Below are positions 7,475 through 17,343 of a stretch of DNA of 64,000 nt, in pieces. Made by a program: the position numbers and the translations under genes. The notes below the pieces were generated by a model, which was not told the DNA's origin, made no database searches, and saw nothing but the letters and a program-made list of their open reading frames with translations. Origin of the DNA: Elusimicrobiota bacterium (lineage in GTDB: Bacteria > Elusimicrobiota > Elusimicrobia > UBA1565); contig JACPXC010000001.1 of NCBI GenBank assembly GCA_016196755.1, positions 170,189 through 234,188 of the forward strand. Direction: 5' to 3'. Position 1 is the first letter of the stretch, and every line of letters starts with the position of its first letter.

Positions 7475-9574
7475 TCATTTCAGCTGCCATTCGAGGAACG
7501 AGAACACGTCGGCCCACTCCGCGGCTTTCAAGCTGGCGGGCTTGCCGGCCCCGTGCCCGGCCTTGCCCTCGACGCGCAGCAGGACCGGCCGTCCTGAGGT
7601 GGTCGCGGCCTGCAGGGCGGCCGCCATCTTGCGGGCGTGGAACGGGTCGACCCGGGTGTCCGAGGCCCCGGTCGTGATGAGCACGCCGGGATACGCCGCC
7701 GGCGCGGCGCGGTGATAGGGGGAATAGGCCTTGAGCCAGGCGAAGTCCTCGGGCTTCTCGGGGTCGCCGTACTCCGGGATCCACAGCCGCCCGATCAGCG
7801 AGCGCGGATAGCGCAGCATGTCGGCCAGCGGGACCTGGGCCACCGCGCCGCCGAACTTCTCGGGCGCCTGCGTGATGGCGGCCAGGACCAGGAGCCCGCC
7901 GTTGGAGCCGCCCATCGCGGCCAGCTGGCCGGGCCTTGCCACGCCTTCGCTCGTCAGCGTCTCGGCGCAGGCCAGGAAGTCGTCGAACACGTTCTGCTTC
8001 TCGCCGAGCATGCCGGCGTGGTGCCAGTCGGCGCCGAACTCCGAGCCGCCGCGCAGGGTGGCCTGGGCCCAGACCCCGCCGCGCTCGAGCCAGGCGAAGA
8101 CCTCGGGGCGGAAAACCGGCGGCACCGGGACGTTGAAGCCTCCGTAGCCGGTGAGTATGGTCGGGCGCGGGCCCTTGAGCCCGACCTTGCGGACGATGAC
8201 GAGCGGGACCTGGGTGCCGTCCGAGGAGGGGCAGCGCCCCAGGCTGACCGCGAAGCGGTCCGGGGCTATCGGGGAGGGCAGAGCGTCGGCCGGCGTCGCG
8301 GCGCCGGTGGCCGGGTCCAGCACGAGGACCATCGGCGGGTTGAGAGGGGACTCGTAGCGCAGGGTGGCGCGCGCCGCGCCGGGCTCCGCCGAGAGGCCGG
8401 CGACCGAGCCGAGTCCGGGCAGGGGCGCCTCGCGGAGGTCGGAGCCGTCGAGAGCCGCCGTCTTGAGAAGCGACGCCGGCCCGGCGCGCTCGAGGAGGAC
8501 CAGGCGCTCGCGGGTGAGCGCGAAGGACTCGAGGATGCGCCGGGACTCGCCGACGAGCTCCTTCCAGCCGGCGCGCGCGGGCGCGGCGGCCGGGGCGCTC
8601 ATGAGGCGCCCGTGCGGGGCGCCCTCGTCGGTCAACACGTAGAGCGTGCCGCGGTCGATGAGGCCCTCGTAGAGCGACTCCTTGCCGACGACGGCATCGG
8701 ACCAGCGGCCGGTCCGGCGGTCGAGCACGCGCAGCTCGGACTTGGACCAGCCCTCGGCGGTGGTGAGCAGCAGCCAGCGGCCGTCCTCGGAGAGCGAGAC
8801 GTGCGACCACTCTTCCTTCGGACGGCCCTTGCCCCAGACCGGCACGTCCTTGGCGGGGTCGTCGCCGAGCTTGTGAAGAAAGACGCGGCGGTGGTAGCGC
8901 TCTTCGCCGGCCGGTACCGTGTCCGGCGCGGGGTAGCGCGTGTAATAAAGGGCCGAGGCGTCCGGCAGCCAGGCGACGCTGGCGTGGCGCGCGCGATCGA
9001 TCGTATCGGGGAGGTCGGTCCCGTCGGAGACCCGGCGCAGGCGCAGGACGGAGTCCTCGCTGCCGCCGATGGAGACCCCATAGGCCACGAGCGCGCCGTC
9101 GGGCGAGGGCGACCACCAGTCGAGCGAGGCGGCGCCCTCCTTGGAAACGGCGTTGGGGTCGACTACGGGCTTGATGGACCCGTCGGGCCCGCGGACGACC
9201 AGGACGGCCTGCTCCTGGCCGGCCAGCCGCTTGGTGTAGAAGAGGAGTCCTTTGCGCTCGACGGCGGCGCCCAGCGCGCCTACCTCGAGCAGGCGCTCGA
9301 CGCGCTCGGCGTACTTGGCCCGCCACGGGAGGGCGGCGAGCGCCGCGCGGGTCCGCGAGTCTTGGGCACCGGCCCACTTCGTGACCTCGCCGGCCGCGCC
9401 GTCCTCGAGCCAGCGGTAGGGGTCGGAGACGGCCGCGCCGTGCAGGGTCTCGACTAGCGGGACCTGGCGCGCGGACGGCGCCGCGGGGGCTCCCGCCGGG
9501 AACCCGGTGGGCGGCAGGCCGGCGCAGCCGGCGGCGAGGATGGCGGCTAGCGGGAGGAGGAATCGCGTTTTCAT
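7475..9574 (-). CDS. Prolyl oligopeptidase family (S9A) lipoprotein
   Basis: The 699-residue serine peptidase starts with a lipoprotein signal (LAAILAAGC, cysteine at residue 17), so it is probably anchored in the periplasm or outer membrane. An N-terminal seven-bladed propeller region covers about residues 90-430. The alpha/beta hydrolase domain follows, with nucleophile motif GGSNGG (about 555-560), Asp in [12 protein letters not shown] and His in GHGAGKP. These enzymes cut short peptides after proline. The gene is monocistronic. A TATAGT-like -10 lies 11 bases before its ATG, back to back with the murB promoter. Confidence 0.92.
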   Translation of the reverse strand: MKTRFLLPLAAILAAGCAGLPPTGFPAGAPAAPSARQVPLVETLHGAAVSDPYRWLEDGAAGEVTKWAGAQDSRTRAALAALPWRAKYAERVERLLEVGALGAAVERKGLLFYTKRLAGQEQAVLVVRGPDGSIKPVVDPNAVSKEGAASLDWWSPSPDGALVAYGVSIGGSEDSVLRLRRVSDGTDLPDTIDRARHASVAWLPDASALYYTRYPAPDTVPAGEERYHRRVFLHKLGDDPAKDVPVWGKGRPKEEWSHVSLSEDGRWLLLTTAEGWSKSELRVLDRRTGRWSDAVVGKESLYEGLIDRGTLYVLTDEGAPHGRLMSAPAAAPARAGWKELVGESRRILESFALTRERLVLLERAGPASLLKTAALDGSDLREAPLPGLGSVAGLSAEPGAARATLRYESPLNPPMVLVLDPATGAATPADALPSPIAPDRFAVSLGRCPSSDGTQVPLVIVRKVGLKGPRPTILTGYGGFNVPVPPVFRPEVFAWLERGGVWAQATLRGGSEFGADWHHAGMLGEKQNVFDDFLACAETLTSEGVARPGQLAAMGGSNGGLLVLAAITQAPEKFGGAVAQVPLADMLRYPRSLIGRLWIPEYGDPEKPEDFAWLKAYSPYHRAAPAAYPGVLITTGASDTRVDPFHARKMAAALQAATTSGRPVLLRVEGKAGHGAGKPASLKAAEWADVFSFLEWQLK

Positions 9575-9611
9575 CGTCGAGCGCGACTATACAATATCCT
9601 CGGCGGCGCGA

Positions 9612-9617
9612 TATAAT
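9612..9617 (+). promoter_or_regulatory. Consensus -10 (TATAAT) for a leaderless murB transcript
   Basis: A perfect TATAAT ends seven bases before ATG 9625 (TATAATCAGCACGATG). With normal -10 to start-site spacing, transcription begins at or next to the A of ATG. There is no Shine-Dalgarno sequence before the ATG. The same string with one change precedes the gene at 24787. Confidence 0.65.
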
Positions 9618-9624
9618 CAGCACG

Positions 9625-10548
9625 ATGCCGAGCGCCTCCTGGCGTGCCCGTCTCAAGCGCCTCCTCCCCGACGTCCTCCTCGATGAGCCGATGTCGCGCC
9701 ACACCACCTTCCGCATCGGCGGCCCGGCCGATGCGTTCGTCACGGCCAAGCGCGCCGGAGACCTCTCGGAACTCTACGGCTTCGCGCGCGCCGAGGACCT
9801 GCCGGTCACCCCGGTCGGCTGGGGCTCGAACCTGCTGGTACTCGACGGCGGCGTGCGCGGCATCGTGCTGGCCCTCGGCGGCCCGTACGCGCGCCTGCGC
9901 TTTTCCGAGGGCGGCCTGGTCTGGGCCGGGGCGGCGGTCCGCCTGCCGCGCATGATCGTCGCCTGCGCCGAGAAGGGACTGGGCGGCGCGGAGCCGCTGG
10001 TGGGCGTGCCCGGGACGGTGGGCGGGGCCCTGGTGATGAACGCCGGCACCCGCGAGCTCGAGATCGGCGACGTCACGGAGTCGGTCGATGTCTTCGACCC
10101 GGAGTCGCTCGAGACGCGGCGCCTGGGCGGCGCCGAGGTGCGTTTCGCCTACCGCTCCAGCAGCCTCGCGGGCTCGCTGGTCCTCGGCGGGACTCTTTCG
10201 TTGAAGGCCGGTGAGCCAGGTGATATAATGGAGCGCGTCAGGCGGTTCCAGCGGCAGCGTCTCCAGACCCAGCCTGTCCACACCTTCAACGTGGGCTCCA
10301 CTTTTAAAAACCCCTCCGGCCGTTTCGTGGCGAAGCTCATTGAGGAGGCGGGGCTCAAGGGGCGCGTCCACGGCGGGGCGCGGATCTCCCCGATGCACGC
10401 GAATTTTATCGAGAATTTCAGCGCCGCCGCGGCGGCCGACGTGCTGGCGCTCGTGGAACTGGCCCGCTCCGAGGTCCGTCGGCGGGAAGGGCTCGAGCTC
10501 GAGCTCGAGATGAAGATCATCGGTGAAGCGGCACCGCGTCCGGCTTAG
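9625..10548 (+). CDS. murB: UDP-N-acetylenolpyruvoylglucosamine reductase
   Basis: The 307-residue cytoplasmic flavoenzyme reduces UDP-GlcNAc-enolpyruvate to UDP-MurNAc with NADPH, the second committed step of peptidoglycan synthesis. Visible signatures are HTTFRIGGPADAF (about residues 26-38), GWGSNLLV, the type-II MurB features GVPGTVGGALVMNAG and FRYR-like FAYRSSSL, NVGSTFKNPSG with the catalytic serine, and the C-terminal HANFIEN. It is first in a murB-ftsQ-ftsA-ftsZ cluster and overlaps ftsQ. It is probably translated from a leaderless mRNA. Confidence 0.95.
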   Translation: MPSASWRARLKRLLPDVLLDEPMSRHTTFRIGGPADAFVTAKRAGDLSELYGFARAEDLPVTPVGWGSNLLVLDGGVRGIVLALGGPYARLRFSEGGLVWAGAAVRLPRMIVACAEKGLGGAEPLVGVPGTVGGALVMNAGTRELEIGDVTESVDVFDPESLETRRLGGAEVRFAYRSSSLAGSLVLGGTLSLKAGEPGDIMERVRRFQRQRLQTQPVHTFNVGSTFKNPSGRFVAKLIEEAGLKGRVHGGARISPMHANFIENFSAAAAADVLALVELARSEVRRREGLELELEMKIIGEAAPRPA

Positions 10549-11332
10549 GCCCAAGGCCCGCGCGGCGCGGCGCTCGACGGTCGGCCGCGCGGCCGGCGTC
10601 GCCGCGCTGGCGGCCGCGGCGGCGCTGGTCCTCATGCTCAAGCCGTGGGAGCGCGTGAGCCTGCCCACTGTCGGCTGGGGGCCGCTCGGAAAATTCTTGG
10701 CGGTGGAGTCGGCGGTCGTGCAGGGGGTCCCGCCGGAAGCGGCCCATGAGCTCGAGGCCGCCTTGGCGCTGGTCCCCGGCGAGCCGTGGGGGCCGTTCGA
10801 GGCCCAGCGGCGCGCCGAGCTCCTCCTCGAGCGCTTCGCCTGGCTGGAGCAAGTCAGCGCCTCGCGCTCGTGGCTGCGCCGTTCGGCCTTCTTCATGGCC
10901 GTGCCGCGGGGTGCCGTGGCGGCGGTCTCCGGCGCGCGGCGCCTGGGGCCGGGGCCGGCGTGGCTGGGTGAAGATGGTAGGCTGTTTTCGGCGCCGGCGG
11001 GCGTGGTGCCGGCGGAGGGGCTGCCGCGACTGGACCTCGCGGGCTGGCCCGACGGCGCCGAACTGGCGCCGGCGGCCCGGCTGATCGCGGCGGCGGCGGC
11101 GCCGGACGCTCTGCCGGCCAATCCCTCGGCGTTCGCCTACGACGCGCGCGAGAAGGGCTGGCGCGTGGAACTGGAGGACGGTACGCGCCTGGTGTGGGGC
11201 GGGCCGGAGTGGACGCCGGAGAAGCTCGTGCGCCTGCGCGAGGTGCTGGCCGACGCCGGCCCGCGCCTGGGGCGGGGATTTACGGCCGATTTGAGATATT
11301 TCGAGGACGGGCGCATCCTGGTGCGCCCCTAG
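10523..11332 (+). CDS. ftsQ: FtsQ/DivIB-like cell-division protein
   Basis: The 269-residue protein starts at GTG 10523, inside the end of murB. It has a short basic cytoplasmic tail, one membrane segment (about residues 24-42) and a periplasmic region that begins with a POTRA-like stretch (VESAVVQGVPPEAAHELEAALAL). FtsQ links early and late divisome proteins. Sequence identity to characterised FtsQ looks low, so the call rests mainly on topology and on the position between murB and ftsA. Confidence 0.75.
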   Translation: MKRHRVRLRPKARAARRSTVGRAAGVAALAAAAALVLMLKPWERVSLPTVGWGPLGKFLAVESAVVQGVPPEAAHELEAALALVPGEPWGPFEAQRRAELLLERFAWLEQVSASRSWLRRSAFFMAVPRGAVAAVSGARRLGPGPAWLGEDGRLFSAPAGVVPAEGLPRLDLAGWPDGAELAPAARLIAAAAAPDALPANPSAFAYDAREKGWRVELEDGTRLVWGGPEWTPEKLVRLREVLADAGPRLGRGFTADLRYFEDGRILVRP

Positions 11333-11339
11333 AGGGACG

Positions 11340-12584
11340 ATGGCGAAATCCGAGGTCGTGGCGGGTCTGGACATGGGGTCGGCGCGGGTGACCTGCGTCA
11401 TCGGCGCCCCGGACCCGGAGGGGCAGGGGATGAAGGTCCTCGGCGGCGCCTCGGTGCCCTGCGTAGGCGTCAAGGGCGGCGTGGTCATCAACATCCAGGA
11501 CGCCGCGCGCTCGATCCGCCAGGCCGTCGAGAAGGCCGAGGCCCAGGCCGGCGCCGACGTCGACAGCGTCTACCTCGGCGTGCGCGGCACCCACATCGAG
11601 TCGTTCAACAACCGCGGCGCCTACAACATCGCGCGTTCCGACAAGGAGATCACCTCCGAGGACGTGGCCGCCGTCATCGAGAACGCCAAGGCCATCCCCA
11701 TATCGAACGACCGCGAGATCCTGCACGTCATCCCCCAGGGCTTCGGGCTCGACCGCCAGCGCGGGGTGCCCGACCCGGTGGGGATGGAGGGCTCGCTCCT
11801 CGAGGTCGAGGTCCACATCGTCACCGCCTCGAGCAACCATCTCAACAACTTGAACCGCGCCGCCTCCGAGGCCGGCTTCAAGGTCATCGAGCCGATCTAC
11901 AGCCCGCTGGCGCTGGGCGAGTTCCTGGTCACTCTCGAGGAGCGCGACCTGGGGTCCTTGCTCATCGACCTGGGCGGCCAGACCATCTCGGTGGTCGTCT
12001 ACTCGGAGGGTTCGGTGCGCTTCACGCGCGAGCTGGCCCCCGGCACCGACGCGATCACCCGCGACATGGCCATCGGCCTGCAGACCCATATGCCCACCGC
12101 CGAGCGCATCAAGATCGAGCACGGCGTGGCCCACCCGGCGCTGGTCAACGGCGGCGGCGAGACGCTGATCTCCTTCAAGGGCCTCGACGGCCGCAGCGAG
12201 AAGCAGGTGCGTCTGCAGGTGCTCACCGAGATCATCCTGCCCCGCGTCGAGGAGATCTTGACCATCGTCGGCACCGCCGTGCAGGGCTCGAACTACGCCG
12301 ACGTCGTCTTGCCCTGCGGCTCGATCCTGACCGGCGGCGGGGCGATGATGAAGGGCTTCCCCGAAGCCGCCAAGCAGGTCCTCAACATGTCGGCCCGGCT
12401 CGGCCTGCCCCACGACGGCATCGTGCAGGCCCCCGAGAACCTGCTCGACTCCGCGTTCTCGACGGCGCTGGCGCTGGTCTGCTATCCGCAGAGCACGATG
12501 CACCGCGCCTCCGGCCTGGCCCGCAAGACCCCGGCCTCCGGCATGCTCCGGAGCCTCAAGCGCTTCTTCAAGGACTTCATGTGA
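11340..12584 (+). CDS. ftsA: Cell-division protein FtsA
   Basis: The 414-residue actin-like ATPase tethers FtsZ to the membrane and recruits the divisome. It shows the phosphate-1 motif GLDMGSARVTCVI at the N-terminus, SHS2/1C domain GVRGTHIES, phosphate-2 LLIDLGGQTISVVVY and the adenosine motif LTGGGAMMKGF. The C-terminal amphipathic helix [12 protein letters not shown] fits the membrane-targeting sequence. A GAGGG ribosome site precedes the ATG. The stop overlaps the GTG of ftsZ (GTGA), consistent with coupled translation. Confidence 0.97.
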   Translation: MAKSEVVAGLDMGSARVTCVIGAPDPEGQGMKVLGGASVPCVGVKGGVVINIQDAARSIRQAVEKAEAQAGADVDSVYLGVRGTHIESFNNRGAYNIARSDKEITSEDVAAVIENAKAIPISNDREILHVIPQGFGLDRQRGVPDPVGMEGSLLEVEVHIVTASSNHLNNLNRAASEAGFKVIEPIYSPLALGEFLVTLEERDLGSLLIDLGGQTISVVVYSEGSVRFTRELAPGTDAITRDMAIGLQTHMPTAERIKIEHGVAHPALVNGGGETLISFKGLDGRSEKQVRLQVLTEIILPRVEEILTIVGTAVQGSNYADVVLPCGSILTGGGAMMKGFPEAAKQVLNMSARLGLPHDGIVQAPENLLDSAFSTALALVCYPQSTMHRASGLARKTPASGMLRSLKRFFKDFM

Positions 12585-13702
12585 GCGATTTCAACAAGCT
12601 GCGCCCGGTCCTCAAGGTCATCGGTCTCGGCGGCGCCGGCGGCAACGCCGTCAACCGCATGAGCGAGGTCGGCCTGCGCGACGTCGAGCTCATCGCCGCC
12701 AATACCGACGCCCAGGCGCTCGAGCGCAGCCAGGCCCAGGTCAAGATCCAGCTCGGCGCGAACCTCACCCAGGGCCTCGGCGCCGGCGGCGAGCCGTCGA
12801 AGGGCCAGCTGGCTGCGCTAGACTCCAAGGAGGACCTGCGCGAGGTCCTTCATGGGGCTCACCTGGTCTTCATCACCGCCGGGATGGGCGGCGGCACCGG
12901 TACCGGCGCGGCCCCGGTGGCCGCCCAGGTGGCCAAGGACTGCGGCGCCTTGACGATCGGCGTCGTGACCCGTCCCTTCAACTTCGAGGGCATGCAGCGC
13001 GGGGCCGCCGCGGCGGAGGGCATCGCCCAGCTCCGCGAGGCGGTCGACACGCTGCTCATCGTCCCCAACGACAAGCTCATCGAGCTGGCCGGCCAGCACA
13101 TGACGACCGCGGAGGCCTTCCGCAAGGCCGACGACGTCCTGCGGCAGGCCGTCCAGTCGATCTCCGACGTCATCACCCAGTCGGGCAGCATCAACATGGA
13201 CTTAAACGACATCAAGGCCGTCATGACCGGCGCCGGCCAGGCCCTGATCGGCATCGGCGAGGCCACCGGGCGCGAGCGTGCCCTCGAGGCCGCCCAGCTG
13301 GCGGTGCGCTCGCCGCTGCTCGAGAACGTCACCATCGACGGGGCCCGGGGCCTGATCGTCAACATCGTCGGCCCGCGCGCGATGACCATGGCCGAGATGG
13401 ACGTCATCATGGGATTTCTCAACAAGGCCGCCAGCCCCGAGGCCAAGATCAAGATGGGCCACGTCTACGACGACGACATCGGCGACCGCCTGCGCGTCAC
13501 CGTCATCGCCACGGGCTTCCCGCCCCAGGGCGCGGCCCGCACCCACGCCGCGCTGGGACGCCTGACCGAGGGCGGCGCTCGTTTGGCCCCGCGGGGGGGC
13601 GCTCCGGTATTCGGGCCGTCGTCGGCCCCGCGCCCCGACGAGGGCGACCTATCCAAGCCGGCGTTCATGCGCTGGCCCGCCAAGGTGCGCAAATTGAAGT
13701 AA
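12581..13702 (+). CDS. ftsZ: Cell-division GTPase FtsZ
   Basis: The 373-residue tubulin homologue forms the cytokinetic ring. It has the N-terminal [13 protein letters not shown], the tubulin signature [10 protein letters not shown] near residues 102-111, and the T7-loop region where [11 protein letters not shown] supplies the catalytic Asp for the neighbouring subunit. A linker rich in Pro/Arg leads to a C-terminal tail with [15 protein letters not shown], probably the FtsA-binding peptide. Its start is GTG 12581. The linker is short compared with many phyla. Confidence 0.98.
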   Translation: MSDFNKLRPVLKVIGLGGAGGNAVNRMSEVGLRDVELIAANTDAQALERSQAQVKIQLGANLTQGLGAGGEPSKGQLAALDSKEDLREVLHGAHLVFITAGMGGGTGTGAAPVAAQVAKDCGALTIGVVTRPFNFEGMQRGAAAAEGIAQLREAVDTLLIVPNDKLIELAGQHMTTAEAFRKADDVLRQAVQSISDVITQSGSINMDLNDIKAVMTGAGQALIGIGEATGRERALEAAQLAVRSPLLENVTIDGARGLIVNIVGPRAMTMAEMDVIMGFLNKAASPEAKIKMGHVYDDDIGDRLRVTVIATGFPPQGAARTHAALGRLTEGGARLAPRGGAPVFGPSSAPRPDEGDLSKPAFMRWPAKVRKLK

Positions 13703-13715
13703 CATCTGAGGACCC

Positions 13716-14798
13716 ATGGACCTTCAAACCCTTCTTCAGACGATGATCAACCGCAAGGCCTCCGACCTCCACGTCCGGCAGGGCGGCAAGGCGTTCCTGC
13801 GCATTGACGGCGACCTCGAGGCGGTGGGCGAGGCCGACCTGACCCAGGCCGAGGTCGAGCAGATGATGGCGCAGGTGGCCACCCCGCGCGCCAAGAAGCT
13901 CTTCGTCGAGAGCTCGGAGTGCGACTTCTCGTTCCAGGTCGGCGAGGTGGCGCGCTTCCGCGTCAACGCGTTCAAACGCATGGGCAAGCTCTCGCTGTCG
14001 GTGCGCATCATCCCGATGAACATCCCCACCGTCGACGACCTGCGCCTGCCGGTGGCCACCGTCAAGAAGATCGCCGAGAACGAGCGCGGCCTGGTGCTCG
14101 TCACCGGGATCACCGGTTCGGGCAAATCCTCGAGCTTGGCCGCGATGATCGACTACATCAATACCACCCGCGCGGTCCACATTTTGACCGTCGAGGACCC
14201 CATCGAGTTCGTGCACCGCGACAAGATGTCCATCATCAGCCAGCGCCAGATCGGCGAGGACACCTTCGACTTCGCCCAGGCCCTGCGCATGGCGATGCGC
14301 CAGGACCCCGACGTCATCCTCATGGGCGAGATGCGCGACGCCGAGTCGGTCTCGGCCGCGATCACCGCGGCCCAGACCGGCCACCTGGTCTTCGGCACCC
14401 TGCATACCATCGACGCGGTGCAGACCGTCAACCGCATCATCGACCTCTATCCGCCCCACCAGCAGGGGCTCATGCGAATCCAGCTGGCCGAGTCGCTCAA
14501 GGCCGTCATCAGCCAGCGGCTCCTGCCCTGCCTCAAGGGCGGCCGCATCCCGGCCGTCGAGGTCATGATCAACACCGCCCACGTCAAAAAGCAGATCGAG
14601 GACAACTCCTCGGCGGGGATCACCCAGGCGCTGGCCAAGGGCGCCTTCTACGGGATGCAGACTTTCAACCAGAGCCTGGTCAAGCTCTACAAGGACGGGA
14701 TGGTCAAGGAGGAGGACGTCCTCGCCGCGGCCACCAACCCCGACGACGTGAAGCTGGCCATGCGCGGTATCGAGCAGGAAGTGCGGAGCGGGGGCTGA
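13716..14798 (+). CDS. pilT: Type IV pilus retraction ATPase PilT
   Basis: The 360-residue hexameric ATPase powers retraction of type IV pili at the inner membrane. It has the N-terminal PAS-like MINRKASDLHVRQGG, Walker A GITGSGKSS (about residues 130-138), the Asp box TVEDPIEF, Walker B DPDVILMGEMRDAES, His box GHLVFGTLHT, and the PilT-type AIRE-like region (VKLAMRG near the end). The length is typical. It lies 13 bases after ftsZ and one base before the kinase gene. Its position in a division cluster is unusual. Confidence 0.93.
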   Translation: MDLQTLLQTMINRKASDLHVRQGGKAFLRIDGDLEAVGEADLTQAEVEQMMAQVATPRAKKLFVESSECDFSFQVGEVARFRVNAFKRMGKLSLSVRIIPMNIPTVDDLRLPVATVKKIAENERGLVLVTGITGSGKSSSLAAMIDYINTTRAVHILTVEDPIEFVHRDKMSIISQRQIGEDTFDFAQALRMAMRQDPDVILMGEMRDAESVSAAITAAQTGHLVFGTLHTIDAVQTVNRIIDLYPPHQQGLMRIQLAESLKAVISQRLLPCLKGGRIPAVEVMINTAHVKKQIEDNSSAGITQALAKGAFYGMQTFNQSLVKLYKDGMVKEEDVLAAATNPDDVKLAMRGIEQEVRSGG

Positions 14799-14799
14799 C

Positions 14800-15540
14800 A
14801 TGTTCGCGGAAGGCTACATCGGCATCGCGGGGACCATCGGCGTCGGGAAGTCGACGCTGACCACAGACCTGGCCAAGGCGCTCAATTTCGAGTCCATCCT
14901 CGAGGAAGTGGACGGGAACCCGTACCTCGAGCCGTTCTACAGAGACATGAAGGAATACGGGACGATGATGCAGGTCTGGCTGCTCAACCACCGCTTCCGC
15001 CAGCACCGCGAGTTCGTGACCCGCATCAGCCTCGGCAAGATCCGCGGCGTGGTCCAGGACCGGACGATCTGGGAGGACACGATCTTCGCGCGGATGCTCA
15101 ACCGCCATCCCGACAAGATCATCTCGGACCTGGATTACAACACCTACCTCGACCTCTTCGACAACATGGTCCTGCGCGAGCTCGTGTTCCCGCAGATCAT
15201 GATCTACCTGGACTGCCGCGCGGAGTCCGCCTTCAAGCGCATCCAGGCCCGCGGGCGGGTCATGGAGCGGACCATCACGCTGGACTATCTCAAGGCGCTC
15301 AAGGAGAACTACGAGGAGTTCATCGCCGAGATGGAAGGGGCGGGTGTGCGCATCCTGCGCCTGAACTGGGAGGAGTTCGTCCCGATCCCCGAGGTGGCGC
15401 GCCTGGTCCACGAGTACAGCCTCAAGCCGTCGAGCTTCACGAAGTGGGTGCGGCCGCTGCGCCGGGCGCCCAAGATGGACCCGCGCCCCGAGCTCATCGC
15501 CGACACCAAGGGCGCCATGCCCCAGAAGGCGCATGCCTGA
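14800..15540 (+). CDS. Deoxynucleoside kinase family protein
   Basis: The 246-residue P-loop kinase phosphorylates deoxynucleosides for salvage. It shows the P-loop GTIGVGKST (about residues 11-19), EEVDGNPYLEPFYRD (substrate-binding Glu), the DRTIWED (DRS-like) motif with catalytic Asp/Arg, and a lid arginine region (RIQARGRVMERTI). The purine or pyrimidine preference cannot be read off. It overlaps the following yfiH-like gene, which also handles nucleosides, so a nucleoside-salvage pair is plausible. Confidence 0.88.
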   Translation: MFAEGYIGIAGTIGVGKSTLTTDLAKALNFESILEEVDGNPYLEPFYRDMKEYGTMMQVWLLNHRFRQHREFVTRISLGKIRGVVQDRTIWEDTIFARMLNRHPDKIISDLDYNTYLDLFDNMVLRELVFPQIMIYLDCRAESAFKRIQARGRVMERTITLDYLKALKENYEEFIAEMEGAGVRILRLNWEEFVPIPEVARLVHEYSLKPSSFTKWVRPLRRAPKMDPRPELIADTKGAMPQKAHA

Positions 15541-16237
15541 GGCGACCGTCGTGGCGACCGACTGGACCCTGTCGGAGGGGCTCTTCACCGAGCCGCGCCT
15601 CGCGGCGGCGGGCCTGCGCCACGGCATGACGGGCGCCGCGCTCGGCGACATGACCGAGCCGGAGCGGCGCGCCGCGCTGGCCGGTCGACTCGGCATCCCG
15701 TCCCTCCTGGCTCTGCGGCAGGTCCACGGCACGACGGTGGAGCGCGCCTGCACGCGCAAAGACCTGAGCGAGGCCGACGGCTGGGTCTCGACCAAGGCCG
15801 GGCTGGGCGTCGGGGTGTTCGCGGCCGACTGTCTGCCGCTGCTGTTCTGGACCGACGACGGCAAGACGGTCGGCGCGTTCCACGCCGGCTGGCGGGGTTT
15901 GGCTGACGGGATGGCCGAGTCCGCGCTGAAGGCGCTGGCCGACGCCGGCGCGCCGGCCGCGCGGCTCAACGCCGCGGTCGGGCCGCACATCGGATCCTGC
16001 TGCTACGAGGTCGGCGCCGAACTCGAGGCGCGCTTTTCGCCCGGGCGCTTCTCGCGCCGCGTCGGGAAGCTCTTCCTCGACCTGGGGGCGGACGCCCGCG
16101 CCCGGCTCGAGGCGGCCGGCCTCGCGCCCGAGCGCGTCTCGGTCTCGGCGCGCTGCACCGCCTGCTCCGACGAATTCTTCAGCTGGCGCCGCGACCGCGT
16201 GCGCCGCAGCATGATGGCCTTCGTGGTCCCCGCGTGA
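15533..16237 (+). CDS. YfiH/PgeF family (laccase-domain) protein
   Basis: The 234-residue protein has the family metal/catalytic residues: LRQVHGTTV, ADCLPLLFW, FHAGWRG (the HAGWRG signature, about residues 118-123) and GPHIGSCCYEV. Members act as purine nucleoside phosphorylase/adenosine deaminase-like enzymes, and some correct wrongly built peptidoglycan precursors (PgeF). The start overlaps the kinase gene by eight bases and the stop overlaps hisC by four. The context of nucleoside and cell-wall genes fits either activity. Confidence 0.9.
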   Translation: MPEATVVATDWTLSEGLFTEPRLAAAGLRHGMTGAALGDMTEPERRAALAGRLGIPSLLALRQVHGTTVERACTRKDLSEADGWVSTKAGLGVGVFAADCLPLLFWTDDGKTVGAFHAGWRGLADGMAESALKALADAGAPAARLNAAVGPHIGSCCYEVGAELEARFSPGRFSRRVGKLFLDLGADARARLEAAGLAPERVSVSARCTACSDEFFSWRRDRVRRSMMAFVVPA

Positions 16238-17343
16238 ACATGGAGACCCTCGGCCGCCCCTGCCTGCGCACGGTCGAGGCCTACCGGCCCGGCAAGCCGA
16301 TCGCCGAGGTCCAGCGCGAGCTCGGCCTGCGCAAGGTCGTGAAGCTCGCCTCCAACGAGAACTTCCTCGGCGCCTCGCCGCGGGCCTTGGCCGAGCTGCG
16401 CCGGGCCGTGAAGGACAGCCATCTCTATCCCGAGGGCGCCAGCCCGCTTCTGCGCCGCGCGCTGGCCGCGGCCCACGGGGTCTCCGAGGGCCAGGTCATC
16501 GTCGGCAACGGCTCCGACGAGGTCATCCGCCTGCTCTGCGAGGCCCTGCTCGGCCCCGAGGACGAGGTGGTCTGCTCGCGCCACGGCTTCATCCGATTCA
16601 AACAACAGGCGATGCTGATGGGGGCGGGCGTCGTCGAGACCCCGATGCGCGGCCATACCCACGACCTCGCGGCCATGGCGCGGGCGGTGACCAAGCGCAC
16701 GAAGCTCGTGTTCGTGGCCAGCCCCAACAACCCCACCGGGACTTATAACACGAGGTCCGAGGTCGACGCCCTGCTCGCGGCGCTCCCGTCTCAGTGCCTC
16801 CTGATCCTCGATGAGGCCTACGCCCACTACGCCGAGGCCCGGCCGGACTATCCGCGCAGCCTCCCCGGCCTCGTGCGCCAGCGGCCGAACCTAGTTGTTC
16901 TGCGCACCTTCTCGAAGGCCTACGGCCTGGCCGGCCTGCGTGTCGGCTACGGGGTCGGCGACGCGGGCCTCGTGGCCTGGCTCGACCGCATCCGGATGCC
17001 TTTCAACGTGGCGTTGGCGTCCCAGCGCGCCGCTCTGGCGGGCCTGGCCGACGCGGCCTTCGTGCGCCGCAGCGTCGCGCTGACCGCCAAGAACCGCGCC
17101 GCTCTGGTCCGCGCCCTCTCGGCTCTTGGGCTCAAGACCGAGGAGTCGGCGACCAACTTCCTGTTCTGCGAGGCGCCGCTCCCCGGCCGCGAGCTCTTCG
17201 AGCGCCTGCTCAAGCGCGGGGTGATCGTCCGCTCTCTCGATGAGTACGGCCTCACGCGGCACGTGCGCATCTCGGTGGGCTCGGCCTCCCAGAACCGGGC
17301 CTTGCTGTTTGCCCTGCGCGGCGCGCTGGGAGAAACCCGATGA
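16234..17343 (+). CDS. hisC: Histidinol-phosphate aminotransferase
   Basis: The 369-residue PLP enzyme is of fold type I (aminotransferase class I/II, HisC group). It shows ASNENFLGASP, YPEGASPLLR, GNGSDEVI, SPNNPTGTY, LDEAYAHY and the PLP lysine in RTFSKAYGLAGLRVGY (about residues 222-237), and ends with the substrate arginine region RISVGSASQN. It transfers an amino group to imidazole-acetol phosphate, or to aromatic keto acids in relatives. No other his genes are nearby, so an aromatic or general role is possible. GTG start at 16234. Confidence 0.92.
   Translation: MNMETLGRPCLRTVEAYRPGKPIAEVQRELGLRKVVKLASNENFLGASPRALAELRRAVKDSHLYPEGASPLLRRALAAAHGVSEGQVIVGNGSDEVIRLLCEALLGPEDEVVCSRHGFIRFKQQAMLMGAGVVETPMRGHTHDLAAMARAVTKRTKLVFVASPNNPTGTYNTRSEVDALLAALPSQCLLILDEAYAHYAEARPDYPRSLPGLVRQRPNLVVLRTFSKAYGLAGLRVGYGVGDAGLVAWLDRIRMPFNVALASQRAALAGLADAAFVRRSVALTAKNRAALVRALSALGLKTEESATNFLFCEAPLPGRELFERLLKRGVIVRSLDEYGLTRHVRISVGSASQNRALLFALRGALGETR

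Noticed and set aside
7637..9457. 606-codon plus-strand ORF opposite the peptidase gene
   Set aside because: It is antisense to a clear prolyl oligopeptidase; the low-complexity Gly/Arg/Glu product has no domain.
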